From assembly GCA_028064935.1 (NCBI GenBank), contig JAPTWT010000280.1:1-5944 (forward strand): a stretch of 5,944 nucleotides of DNA. Direction: 5' to 3'. The number at the start of each line of letters is the position of its first letter. Position 1 is the stretch's first letter. This stretch comes from Gammaproteobacteria bacterium. Its GTDB lineage: Bacteria > Pseudomonadota > Gammaproteobacteria > Acidiferrobacterales > Acidiferrobacteraceae. Shown here one piece after another: positions 1-5,729 of this stretch. The notes under the pieces are model-generated. The model was not told the origin of the DNA and searched no databases. It worked only from the letters and a program-made list of their open reading frames with translations. Made by a program: the position numbers and the translations under genes.

Positions 1-87
1 ACCATCATCGATCATCTCGCGGTTGTTCCGCTCGGCGTCTGGGACAAGGGCACCGATCCGAAAGGGATCCGGATGAACAAATCATGA
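1..87 (+). CDS. C-terminal end of an upstream phage gene, possibly prohead protease (partial)
   Basis: Frame 1 is open from the first base to the TGA at 85-87 and encodes 28 residues including the stretch IIDHLAVVPLGVWDKG. The stop overlaps the ATG of the next gene (ATGA at 84-87), which supports this being the translated frame of the same operon. A 'DHLAVVP'-like segment near a C-terminus recalls the end of the DUF2213-type phage protein, often regarded as a prohead protease. The position directly before a scaffold-like gene and a capsid gene fits that role. Only 28 residues are visible and no catalytic residue can be seen, so the function is inferred from position and a short motif. It could instead be another head-morphogenesis protein. 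Confidence 0.5.
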   Translation, partial: TIIDHLAVVPLGVWDKGTDPKGIRMNKS

Positions 88-1274
88 GCGAATCAGTCAC
101 GACCATCGTCCCTATGGAAAACGGAGATTTTGAGGTGTTTGCTCCAGACGCAGAAAGCGAGAAGGAAGCCGGCGAGAAGAAATACGGGGACGTGAAATTC
201 GCCGATCCTGAAAATTCGAAATACCCGATCGACACGGAAGAGCACATTCGCGCCGCGTGGAATTACATCCACAAGGGAAAAGACGCAGACAAATACGACT
301 CGGAAAAGCTTGCGGAGATGAAAAGAAAGATCGTTTCCGCATGGAAAGAGAAGATCGACCCGTCCGGCCCGCCGGAATCACAGAAGGATAGCAACATGGC
401 TGACGAGAAAGACTGCGCTGACGCCCGCAGTGATTCCGAGCGTCTCAACGAGTTCATGGACTCCGTGACCAAGCGCATGGACGAAATGAGCAAGCGGTTC
501 GATGCCCTCGACGCGGAGCGAAAAGATCGCGAGCGGCGCGACGCCGAGGAGAAAGAGCGCGAGGAAAAAGAGCGCGAGGATCGTGCTCGGAAAGATGCCG
601 AGCGCAAGGACCGCAAGGACGGCGACCGCTTTGACGAAGACGACAAAGAACCCGAGCGCAAGGACGGCGAGAAGGATGATGAATACACCATCCGCCTCGA
701 CAAATGGCGCAAGGACCGCGAGAGGCGAGATCGCGAGCGGCGCGATGCCGAAGAGCGCGAGCGCGAGGAGAAAGAGCGCGAAGACGCCCGGCGGCATGAC
801 GCTGCCGACATCGCCAAGCTGAAGCGCGAGATCGACCAGCTTCGCAACATGCTTATCACGCAACCGTCCGACGACGAGCGCGGTAAGATCGCCGAGGCCC
901 GGCAGCGCGTGGCGGACGTCGCCACCTACTTCAATGATGCCGTGCCGACCCCGATCCCCGGCGAAGACCTGCACTCCTTCCGTCGTCGGTGCCTCAAGAA
1001 ATACCAAGCGCACAGCAAGGAATTCAAGGACGTTGACCTCCTGACGCTCACGCCTGGGCCGGTGTTCGATGCGGTCGAGGGTGCGATCTATCGCGACGCG
1101 CAGCAGGCAGCTCGGACTCTGCCGACCAGCACGGGTGCCATGCGCACCCGCGTCTATACCGACGAGGCTGGCCGGCGCGTCGAGGAAGTCATCGGTGACT
1201 CGCCGGCATGGATGGAAGCCTTCACGCCGGCGCCGATGGGCGTGAAATTCAATGTGAAAGGAGCGGCCCAATGA
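84..1274 (+). CDS. Putative capsid scaffold protein with DUF6582-like N-terminal domain and charged coiled coil
   Basis: This 396-residue protein has three visible parts. Residues about 30-92 form a compact domain with KYGDVKFADPENSKYPIDTE at 33-52 followed by helices, a pattern I recognise from phage DUF6582-type domains. Residues about 105-258 are an extremely charged Arg/Glu/Asp/Lys helix, surely a coiled coil, with an imperfect 18-residue repeat at 149-166 and 217-234. Residues 262-396 form a less charged tail with GEDLHSFRRRCLKKYQ at 293-308. Elongated charged helices with a separate C-terminal segment, encoded just before cement and capsid genes, suggest an internal scaffold that guides procapsid assembly. 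The start overlaps the previous stop by 4 bases; the ribosome-binding site is weak (GGAT at 71-74), so translation is probably coupled. A better internal site precedes ATG 396 (residue 105). The scaffold role is inferred; the coding call is firm. Confidence 0.8.
   Translation: MSESVTTIVPMENGDFEVFAPDAESEKEAGEKKYGDVKFADPENSKYPIDTEEHIRAAWNYIHKGKDADKYDSEKLAEMKRKIVSAWKEKIDPSGPPESQKDSNMADEKDCADARSDSERLNEFMDSVTKRMDEMSKRFDALDAERKDRERRDAEEKEREEKEREDRARKDAERKDRKDGDRFDEDDKEPERKDGEKDDEYTIRLDKWRKDRERRDRERRDAEEREREEKEREDARRHDAADIAKLKREIDQLRNMLITQPSDDERGKIAEARQRVADVATYFNDAVPTPIPGEDLHSFRRRCLKKYQAHSKEFKDVDLLTLTPGPVFDAVEGAIYRDAQQAARTLPTSTGAMRTRVYTDEAGRRVEEVIGDSPAWMEAFTPAPMGVKFNVKGAAQ
384..398 (+). promoter_or_regulatory. 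Internal ribosome-binding site and in-frame start inside the scaffold-like gene
   Basis: AAGGA at 384-388 lies 7 bases before an in-frame ATG at 396-398 (residue 105). This is a better Shine-Dalgarno arrangement than that of the annotated start at 84. It falls at the boundary between the N-terminal domain and the coiled coil, so initiation here would give a 292-residue coiled-coil plus tail protein ending at 1274. Nested starts producing scaffolds are known in other phages (lambda C/Nu3). Use of this one is inferred from spacing and domain position only. Confidence 0.45.
528..785 (+). repeat. Imperfect coding repeat in the coiled coil (units 528-581 and 732-785)
   Basis: The 18-residue unit RERRDAEEKEREEKERED is encoded at 528-581 (residues 149-166) and again at 732-785 (residues 217-234), with one change (K157 corresponds to R225). 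The DNA copies are similar but carry synonymous differences. The segment between them is also rich in ERKDRKDG-type motifs. This probably reflects internal expansion of a charged helix rather than a mobile element. Confidence 0.75.
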
Positions 1275-1882
1275 GCGGCGCGATTTCGTTTTTCCCGTGG
1301 ACGACCACCAACGCGGAAAACTCGTTTTCCGTCGAGACGGTCGGCGCAACGCAGGGGTTCATCTTCGATGATCCTGTCATCAACCCGACGCAGATTGCCG
1401 CCGCGGTCGTCGATGCGAGCAACACCGCGCCGCTCTTTGGTGGCCTGCCGCTTCAGATTCTCTTGACGGCGGCGGCTGGTCGCGAGGCGTTTCATAGTTC
1501 GGCGCTCTTGGCGGCGACCAACGCGGACATCAACGGGTTCTGTACGTTCACCTATGCGGAAAACGGCATCGTTGTCCCCGGCTCGGACAACGTGCCGCTC
1601 TATGGTGTCGGCGGAACCTGCAACTATGTCGCTCTCGGCAGCCGCGCGCGCCTTGTCTTGCAGGCGTCTTCCGCTCTGGTGGACTCTTTGAGCGGGGTCG
1701 GCGTCAACACGCAAATCTCGTGGAATTTCACCACCGGGATGGCGGACGTTTACAATTCAACCACGGGCGCGCTTCCGATCACGAACATTGCCGGCGTCTA
1801 TATCGGCAACGCTCTCGTGGCGGAACAAGTCAGCTCGACGTGGAAATTCAGATACGGCAACGCCATTGCCGTGACGGTGTAA
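1271..1882 (+). CDS. Putative capsid cement/decoration protein
   Basis: This is a 203-residue protein. The ATG at 1271 was chosen because AAAGGAG at 1257-1263 stands 7 bases upstream and the start overlaps the scaffold stop (ATGA at 1271-1274). An ATG at 1208 in the same frame lies well inside the upstream gene and lacks such a site. The protein is rich in Ala, Gly, Thr, Val and aromatic residues, with no signal peptide or membrane segment, and looks almost wholly beta-stranded. ALGSRARLVL at 121-130 followed by QISWNFTTGMADVYNSTTGALP at 148-169 resembles phage structural cement (Gp24-type) proteins, which bind the capsid shell and stabilise it. A position between scaffold and major capsid protein is usual for such proteins. 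The coding call is strong; cement function is moderately supported by pattern memory and context. Confidence 0.8.
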   Translation: MSGAISFFPWTTTNAENSFSVETVGATQGFIFDDPVINPTQIAAAVVDASNTAPLFGGLPLQILLTAAAGREAFHSSALLAATNADINGFCTFTYAENGIVVPGSDNVPLYGVGGTCNYVALGSRARLVLQASSALVDSLSGVGVNTQISWNFTTGMADVYNSTTGALPITNIAGVYIGNALVAEQVSSTWKFRYGNAIAVTV

Positions 1883-1894
1883 GGAGCACATAAG

Positions 1895-2914
1895 ATGGCA
1901 AGCATTACCTCTGCGTTCGTTCGGGTTGAGCCTTCTTACACCGAACCGAATATCCTTCTGCAGATCGCACAGCCTAGCGGGTTTTTGCGACTTCTCGCGG
2001 ATGACAAAATCCGCGTGATGTTGGGCGAGGGCGATCTCGCGGTCTACATCAAGCGGCTCAATCTGACGACCTCGGCTTTCGGCGCGCAGTCGCCGTTTAC
2101 CTTGACCGCGGCTGAGTTCATCAACGCCTCGTTCATGAGCACGGCGACCTATCACTTTTCCAATCGGTCGGTATGGTCTCGATCGGAGGAAGAAGCGGCC
2201 GGCCGTTGGGGGTTCTCGATCGTTCAAGCTCTGGAGCTTGCGCAACGCCAGGCGCATTTCCAAACGGCGCGGAATGTCTGCCTCTATGGCGCTATCCCGT
2301 CCAATGGCGAGGGGCTGCTCAACACGCCAGGTGCTCCGAATGTCACGCTTCCGCCGGACAGCAATGGCAATGCCACGCTGACGAGCTATGACAACGGCGA
2401 GATGGCGCAGTTCCTGTTGCAGACCATCGTGAACATGATCACCAGCATGTTCCAAGCGCAAGTTCCACAGAAGATTTCTGTTCTCGGTCCGCAGCGCGAT
2501 ATCCTCTACATGCAGCAGGTCGGCATCGTGCAGCTTGTGCAATTCCAGCGCAGCGGCGCCGGCAGCGCGACCACGGCGCAGATGGTGCAGAGCATCCAGG
2601 AAGCGGCTGGGAACAGCATCGAGTGGAACGTCGATGATACTCTCATCGGCAAAGGTGCTGGCGGCAGTGACGCCGTGATCGTCACCATTCCGAAGATCAA
2701 GAACCCGCAAGGCAAGTCCATCAACACGAACATCTTTGCCGAGTTGACTCCGAACCTCGACGAGTGCGTGTTGCAGTATTCCGACATGGCGGCCCCGCGC
2801 AAGATCACGTCGCCGGCGCCGATGGGGATGACCGAACAATATCTCGCTTGGCGCATGTCGTCGGGGTGGGCGCCGCGGCCGCAAGCGATCACCATCCTCA
2901 ACATTCCCTACTGA
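1895..2914 (+). CDS. Probable major capsid protein (HK97-like fold, DUF2184-like)
   Basis: This 339-residue protein is the best candidate for the shell subunit. AAGGAG at 1881-1886 overlaps the previous stop and lies 8 bases before ATG 1895. Residues about 97-127 (SEEEAAGRWGFSIVQALELA and onward) form a long helix corresponding to the spine helix of HK97-like capsid proteins. It is followed by GEGLLNTPGAPNV at 138-150, the typical loop seen after that helix in DUF2184-type capsid proteins. ISVLGPQRDILYM at 194-206 and a beta-rich end (about 258-339, including DECVLQYSDMAAPRKITSPAPMG at 289-311) fit the peripheral and axial domains. Length is ordinary for the family. No large N-terminal delta domain is evident, which fits a separately encoded scaffold. 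The neighbours (scaffold and cement before, neck genes after) agree. The family name is from memory. Confidence 0.82.
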   Translation: MASITSAFVRVEPSYTEPNILLQIAQPSGFLRLLADDKIRVMLGEGDLAVYIKRLNLTTSAFGAQSPFTLTAAEFINASFMSTATYHFSNRSVWSRSEEEAAGRWGFSIVQALELAQRQAHFQTARNVCLYGAIPSNGEGLLNTPGAPNVTLPPDSNGNATLTSYDNGEMAQFLLQTIVNMITSMFQAQVPQKISVLGPQRDILYMQQVGIVQLVQFQRSGAGSATTAQMVQSIQEAAGNSIEWNVDDTLIGKGAGGSDAVIVTIPKIKNPQGKSINTNIFAELTPNLDECVLQYSDMAAPRKITSPAPMGMTEQYLAWRMSSGWAPRPQAITILNIPY

Positions 2915-2923
2915 GGAGGGATT

Positions 2924-3433
2924 ATGATCGTCATCATCAACGCGACGAAGCAGCCGGTTATTCTTCATTGGAGGCTGGATCACGAAAAATCGCGACGCGA
3001 TCTCGTGCGGCCTTTCCAGCTTGGTGCCGGCAAACAGGCTGTTCTTCCTGATGAATGGGGGACTTCCGAGCACCTACGGTTCGTCGATCACCACGTCAAG
3101 CACTACGGCATGAAGAAGATCACCGAGCTTGACGCGATCAATGCGCACGACGGCATATTTTACTACGAGAAACAGGCACACCAGCGTCAAATCATCGAGG
3201 CGGTTGAGGCGCGCGACAAGAAGCGCGATGCCGAAGCGCTGGATATCATGGAGAGCACTGCCGTCGCATTCGATCATCAAATGCGGCATCTTGCGCCTGA
3301 CCCGCTCCAGCCGATCGGCGCGCAGCAAACTTCCATGAAGGTGACGACCGAGATCGACCCTGGAGACCCGGAGCCGGAAAAGGTCGTCAATCGTGAGATC
3401 GCGCCGCAGCCTGGCCGCGCGCGGAGGAAGTGA
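2924..3433 (+). CDS. Hypothetical phage structural-module protein, 169 residues
   Basis: I do not recognise a named family. A very strong ribosome-binding site, GAGGAGG at 2913-2919, overlaps the capsid gene stop, and the ATG follows at 2924, so high expression is expected. Residues 1-80 appear to be a small mixed beta domain (MIVIINATKQPVILHW at the start, several His and Trp residues). Residues about 82-122 are a charged helix, and residues about 123-169 are Pro-rich, polar and probably disordered, ending in RARRK. There is no signal peptide or membrane segment. Sitting just after the capsid gene and before connector-like genes, it may be a minor head or head-tail joining component. That role is inferred from position only. 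The stop shares a base with the next start (TGATG at 3431-3435). Confidence 0.75.
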   Translation: MIVIINATKQPVILHWRLDHEKSRRDLVRPFQLGAGKQAVLPDEWGTSEHLRFVDHHVKHYGMKKITELDAINAHDGIFYYEKQAHQRQIIEAVEARDKKRDAEALDIMESTAVAFDHQMRHLAPDPLQPIGAQQTSMKVTTEIDPGDPEPEKVVNREIAPQPGRARRK

Positions 3434-3921
3434 TGGCGTGGACTGATCCGTTCAGTCCTAACCTAGCGGATTACCAGAGCTTCTTGACCGAGCAGGGGTT
3501 CTCGGCGTCTGTCTTGCCGCCGTCATCGCCGTGGATTCAGTGGTCGTTCAATCGTGCGATCTCGGTTGTCATTCCGGTCTGCACTCCGGGACCGAGTTTT
3601 CTGGGCTCTCCCGCGGGGACCGGAGCGCCGGAATACACGATCGCCGTCTATAATCTCGCGACTCATCATCTTGTGCTGATGGCTCAGGATCAGCCTGGGT
3701 TGTCGTTTTTCACGGACCTCCGCGCGCGGTTAAATACGGCTGGGTTCATCGCTGGTGTTGTTGCATCGAGTTACGATCAAGGGACAAGCTCGACGATGCT
3801 GGTGCCTGACGCCTTCAAGGGCTTCCGCATCGCCGATCTGGAATATCTTAAGACGATATGGGGCCGCGCATATCTGTCCTATGCGCAGAAGGCCGGCCCG
3901 GTTGTCACGGTCATGGTGTGA
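3433..3921 (+). CDS. Putative head-completion / head-tail adaptor protein
   Basis: This is a 162-residue protein starting at ATG 3433. A GTG at 3430 in the same frame is possible, but GGAGG at 3423-3427 lies only 2 bases before it and 5 bases before the ATG, so the ATG is preferred. The stop of the preceding gene overlaps this start. Recognisable features are a beta-rich middle (IQWSFNRAISVVIPV at 35-49; YTIAVYNLATHHLVL at 68-82) and a C-terminal segment with DQGTSSTMLVPDAF at 115-128 followed by the helix LEYLKTIWGRAYLSYAQKAG at 136-155. I have seen this C-terminal pattern in uncharacterised phage proteins encoded after the capsid gene. Adaptor or head-closure function is inferred from position and size. 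It ends with TGA overlapping the next ATG. Confidence 0.72.
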   Translation: MAWTDPFSPNLADYQSFLTEQGFSASVLPPSSPWIQWSFNRAISVVIPVCTPGPSFLGSPAGTGAPEYTIAVYNLATHHLVLMAQDQPGLSFFTDLRARLNTAGFIAGVVASSYDQGTSSTMLVPDAFKGFRIADLEYLKTIWGRAYLSYAQKAGPVVTVMV

Positions 3922-4367
3922 TGAAGATCGTCCTTGGCGTGCTTGATACTCCGCATATGGAATATCTGCACGGCGTGCCGGCGAAAGAAAGCGATTTGAC
4001 GATTGGCGACTTGGCGGAAATCCTGGAGAGCAAATACCGGATCATGCAGACTTTCGCCGACATGCGCAAAGGCGAGATCGCGAAGGCGGTGAAAGAAGCA
4101 GTCGCGCTCAAGATCAAAGCGGAGATACGTGGCGTGAAGACTCCGGTCAATCATCTTGAGCGGGCGTTCGCTGGCATTGAGCACTCGTTCAAGGACTTCA
4201 TAGCGACGCAGCAGATGGATGGCCGCGTTGCTGGTGTGCCAACGAAGGCTTCGCTGATGGGCGTGAATCACCGCTTGAAGCATCCCTACGCCTCGAGCAA
4301 CCCGGTGAGGCCCAGCTTCATCGACACGGGGCAGTATGTGGCGTCATTCAAGGCATGGCAACCGTGA
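3921..4367 (+). CDS. Putative neck / tail-completion protein (HK97 gp10-like)
   Basis: This is a 148-residue protein. ATG 3921 was chosen because it shares a base with the previous stop (TGATG at 3919-3923). An in-frame ATG at 3858 lies inside the upstream gene and would add 21 residues of unconvincing sequence. No good Shine-Dalgarno sequence precedes 3921, so translation probably depends on re-initiation after the upstream gene. Residues about 25-100 are helical and Lys/Glu-rich. The C-terminus reads RPSFIDTGQYVASFKAW at 130-146, matching the 'IDTG…Y…SF.A' signature near the end of phage neck or tail-completion proteins, which sit at the head-tail junction. That signature and gene order are the main support. 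The end overlaps the next gene by 13 bases. Confidence 0.72.
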   Translation: MKIVLGVLDTPHMEYLHGVPAKESDLTIGDLAEILESKYRIMQTFADMRKGEIAKAVKEAVALKIKAEIRGVKTPVNHLERAFAGIEHSFKDFIATQQMDGRVAGVPTKASLMGVNHRLKHPYASSNPVRPSFIDTGQYVASFKAWQP

Positions 4368-5341
4368 GTGTGCTAGGCGAGTTCGGTGCGCAAACCCCGC
4401 TGCAAAGCACGCTTGGCGCTGGCGTCGATGCGCTCGACCGGCAGCAGGTCATCCAGTTCCGGCAATATCGCCGCACGGTTCTTCCGATCGACGGTTATGT
4501 GTTCTGGGTTCTCGCCGGCCAGACGATCAACGTCCGCGGCTCGCTGCATTATTCCTCGGACGTTGAGCAAGACGACGATCAGACTATCGGTGTGAACCGG
4601 CTTCTGTTCACAACGCGCGACGAGATTGCCGAGTTCAACGAAGCTTCGCCAGACACTATGTTCATCGGCGATCATCGCGGCATCAAAGTGGCTTTCTCTG
4701 GCCGCGGAATGCGGGCACCGGAAGCAGGCATCTGGCACTATTTCGGCAATGCGATCTATCCGCCATTCTTCTCGCAAATCATCGACGACCCGGCTGCTCT
4801 CGCAAACGTAGAGCCAATCGTTTCCAACAGCCTGCCGATATGGCTTTCGCTGACGGCGTTCGGTCCGGTCTATCCCGCGTATCTCGTCGATCCGAATATC
4901 ACGCCGCCATATATCGCCGTTGATATCGATTCCGAGACAACGGACGAATGGCAATCGCTGCCAAGTTACGATGCCGCAGAGAGTTACGCAGAGGGCGATG
5001 TCTCTCTTGGCGTGCCAGACCAATCGATCCTAGGCGCGTTCTTTCCGACCGCATCGCAGCTCGTGCATGAGCGAGTTCGGTTCATCCTCTATGGGTTCAA
5101 CAATCAACAGGCTTTGTCATATCGCTCCTATGTTCTCGAAAATAGCCTTGACGGCGATATCTGGGGCGTCAGCGAGGTTTCGCCGATCCGAGACGAAAAG
5201 CGCATCCAGCGTGAAATCGCGGCTATCGCGATGAAAAAGACGTTCAGCATGAGCGTCAACTATCTGCAATCGGCAGTCGTGCAGATTTCCGAGCGGCTAA
5301 TCAAATCCGCATCCATCTCTCTAACCGAGGAGTCTCTCTGA
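4355..5341 (+). CDS. Phage structural protein of unknown role, 328 residues (neck/tail region)
   Basis: The ATG at 4355 overlaps the upstream gene by 13 bases and has only AAGG (4350-4353) upstream; a GTG at 4364 overlapping the previous stop is an alternative and would remove three residues. Visible features are AGQTINVRGSLHYSSD at 54-69, DDDQTIGVNRLLFTT at 73-87, IIDDPAALANVEPIVSNSLP at 142-161, a Pro/aromatic stretch PVYPAYLVDPNITPPYIAVD at 171-190, and a C-terminal helical region from about 280 with RDEKRIQREIAAIAMKKT at 279-296. I associate this combination with uncharacterised virion proteins encoded between neck and tail genes in several proteobacterial phages, but know no experimental function. 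No signal peptide or membrane segment is seen. The last 12 codons and stop are duplicated at 5631-5669, where they end a different short ORF. Confidence 0.78.
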   Translation: MATVSVLGEFGAQTPLQSTLGAGVDALDRQQVIQFRQYRRTVLPIDGYVFWVLAGQTINVRGSLHYSSDVEQDDDQTIGVNRLLFTTRDEIAEFNEASPDTMFIGDHRGIKVAFSGRGMRAPEAGIWHYFGNAIYPPFFSQIIDDPAALANVEPIVSNSLPIWLSLTAFGPVYPAYLVDPNITPPYIAVDIDSETTDEWQSLPSYDAAESYAEGDVSLGVPDQSILGAFFPTASQLVHERVRFILYGFNNQQALSYRSYVLENSLDGDIWGVSEVSPIRDEKRIQREIAAIAMKKTFSMSVNYLQSAVVQISERLIKSASISLTEESL

Positions 5342-5401
5342 TGGCGAACACTCCGGCTGTTCTGGTGCCGTCCGTCGCTGGCAACAAGAACGCGCTCAAC
5401 A
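5301..5401 (+). repeat. Direct repeat, copy 1 (101 bp, identical to 5629-5729)
   Basis: These 101 bases recur exactly at 5629-5729, an offset of 328. The repeat covers the last codons of the 328-residue gene, the GAGGAG ribosome-binding site (5327-5332), the TGATG junction (5339-5343) and the first 20 codons of the small protein gene. The flanking bases differ (A5300 against T5628; C5402 against T5730). Similarity continues at a lower level to about 5451, with six mismatches after the exact block. Confidence 0.97.
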
Positions 5402-5550
5402 CCACCACCACGACTGTTGTCAAATCGACGGCGGGCACCGTGCGCATGGTTTCCGTCACCGCCGGCCGGCAGGAATGGAAGTTCTATTGCGAGAACGGCA
5501 TCACCGTAGTCCCTCCGGCCAGCGGCGTAGTCTCTGTGTCGTTTGAGTAA
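5341..5550 (+). CDS. Small beta-rich phage structural protein, short variant (69 residues)
   Basis: GAGGAG at 5327-5332 lies 8 bases before ATG 5341, which shares its A with the stop of the 328-residue gene. The 69-residue product starts MANTPAVLVPSVAGNKNALN and is rich in Thr, Val, Ala and Ser, suggesting a beta-sheet virion component. It matches the paralogue starting at 5669 over residues 1-39 and again from residue 40 (TAG…) to the end, but lacks 32 internal residues that the paralogue has between them. I recall related small phage proteins as nearer the longer form, so this copy is probably an in-frame deletion variant. It ends in a normal stop and keeps a good ribosome-binding site, so it may still be made. 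The role is unknown; decoration or tail-associated is a guess. Confidence 0.7.
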   Translation: MANTPAVLVPSVAGNKNALNTTTTTVVKSTAGTVRMVSVTAGRQEWKFYCENGITVVPPASGVVSVSFE

Positions 5551-5561
5551 GGAATAGCCAA

Positions 5562-5669
5562 ATGGCAACGACGATCACGCCGCAGATCGTGACGGTAAAC
5601 GTCACGGTCCAAGAAGCGGCACAGCCTTTCAAATCCGCATCCATCTCTCTAACCGAGGAGTCTCTCTGA
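5562..5669 (+). pseudogene. Chimeric 35-residue ORF: start of the next gene fused to the duplicated end of the 328-residue gene
   Basis: AAGGA at 5549-5553 lies 8 bases before ATG 5562. Codons 1-22 (MATTITPQIVTVNVTVQE…) look like the N-terminus of a larger phage structural protein; this opening resembles tail-region proteins I have seen after such genes. At codon 23 (5628-5630) the sequence switches to the duplicated block, and the ORF ends with KSASISLTEESL, the same residues and stop as the 328-residue protein, in the same frame. It is therefore best read as a truncated 5' fragment of the following gene made by the duplication, not an ordinary small gene. Its ribosome-binding site and start are intact, so a peptide could still be produced and could keep translation coupled to the next ATG. 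Confidence 0.65.
5585..5609 (+). other. Inverted repeat / possible hairpin 20 bases before the duplication junction
   Basis: Bases 5585-5594 (GATCGTGACG) pair with 5600-5609 (CGTCACGGTC) around the loop GTAAA, giving a 10-bp stem with one T-G wobble. It lies inside the chimeric ORF, where it encodes the VTVNVTV stretch. There is no T-tract after it, so it does not look like an intrinsic terminator. It may be a by-product of the repeated Val-Thr codons. Confidence 0.45.
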
Positions 5670-5729
5670 TGGCGAACACTCCGGCTGTTCTGGTGCCGTC
5701 CGTCGCTGGCAACAAGAACGCGCTCAACA
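5629..5729 (+). repeat. Direct repeat, copy 2 (101 bp, identical to 5301-5401)
   Basis: This is the second copy of the 101-bp block. It carries the same gene end, the same GAGGAG (5655-5660), the same TGATG junction (5667-5671) and the same first 20 codons of the small protein. Its left edge is the novel junction at 5628/5629, where the start of one gene is joined to the end of another. Confidence 0.97.

Noticed and set aside
1208..1270. Upstream in-frame ATG at 1208 as the start of the cement gene.
   Set aside because: It would overlap the scaffold gene by 67 bases and has no good ribosome-binding site, whereas ATG 1271 has AAAGGAG at the right distance and a standard ATGA overlap.
263..1349. 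Long minus-strand open frames opposite the scaffold-like gene (263-925 and 378-1349).
   Set aside because: The Ser/Arg-rich and Leu/Ala-rich translations are the complement of the repeated Arg/Glu/Lys codons of the coiled coil, so lack of stops is explained by composition.
1224..2824. A shared 16-base string CGCCGGCGCCGATGGG in the scaffold-like gene end and in the capsid gene end.
   Set aside because: It encodes a short Pro-Ala-Pro-Met-Gly motif in both proteins and is short and GC-rich; there is no flanking similarity, so chance or a minor shared motif is more likely than a recombination site.
1757..3073. A 438-codon open frame on the minus strand opposite the cement and capsid genes.
   Set aside because: It lies opposite strongly supported + strand genes, its product is Arg/His/Asp-rich low-quality sequence with no recognisable domain, and no matching ribosome-binding site or operon is visible. 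It is a shadow of GC-rich coding sequence.
3858..3920. Upstream in-frame ATG at 3858 as the start of the neck-type gene.
   Set aside because: The added 21 residues are Cys/Gly/His-rich and overlap the adaptor gene; ATG 3921 in the TGATG junction matches the operon's pattern.
4336..4811. Additional + strand open frames (4336-4566, 4386-4595, 4626-4811) within the 328-residue gene.
   Set aside because: They are Arg/Ser/Ala-rich out-of-frame translations without ribosome-binding sites and lie within a well supported gene.
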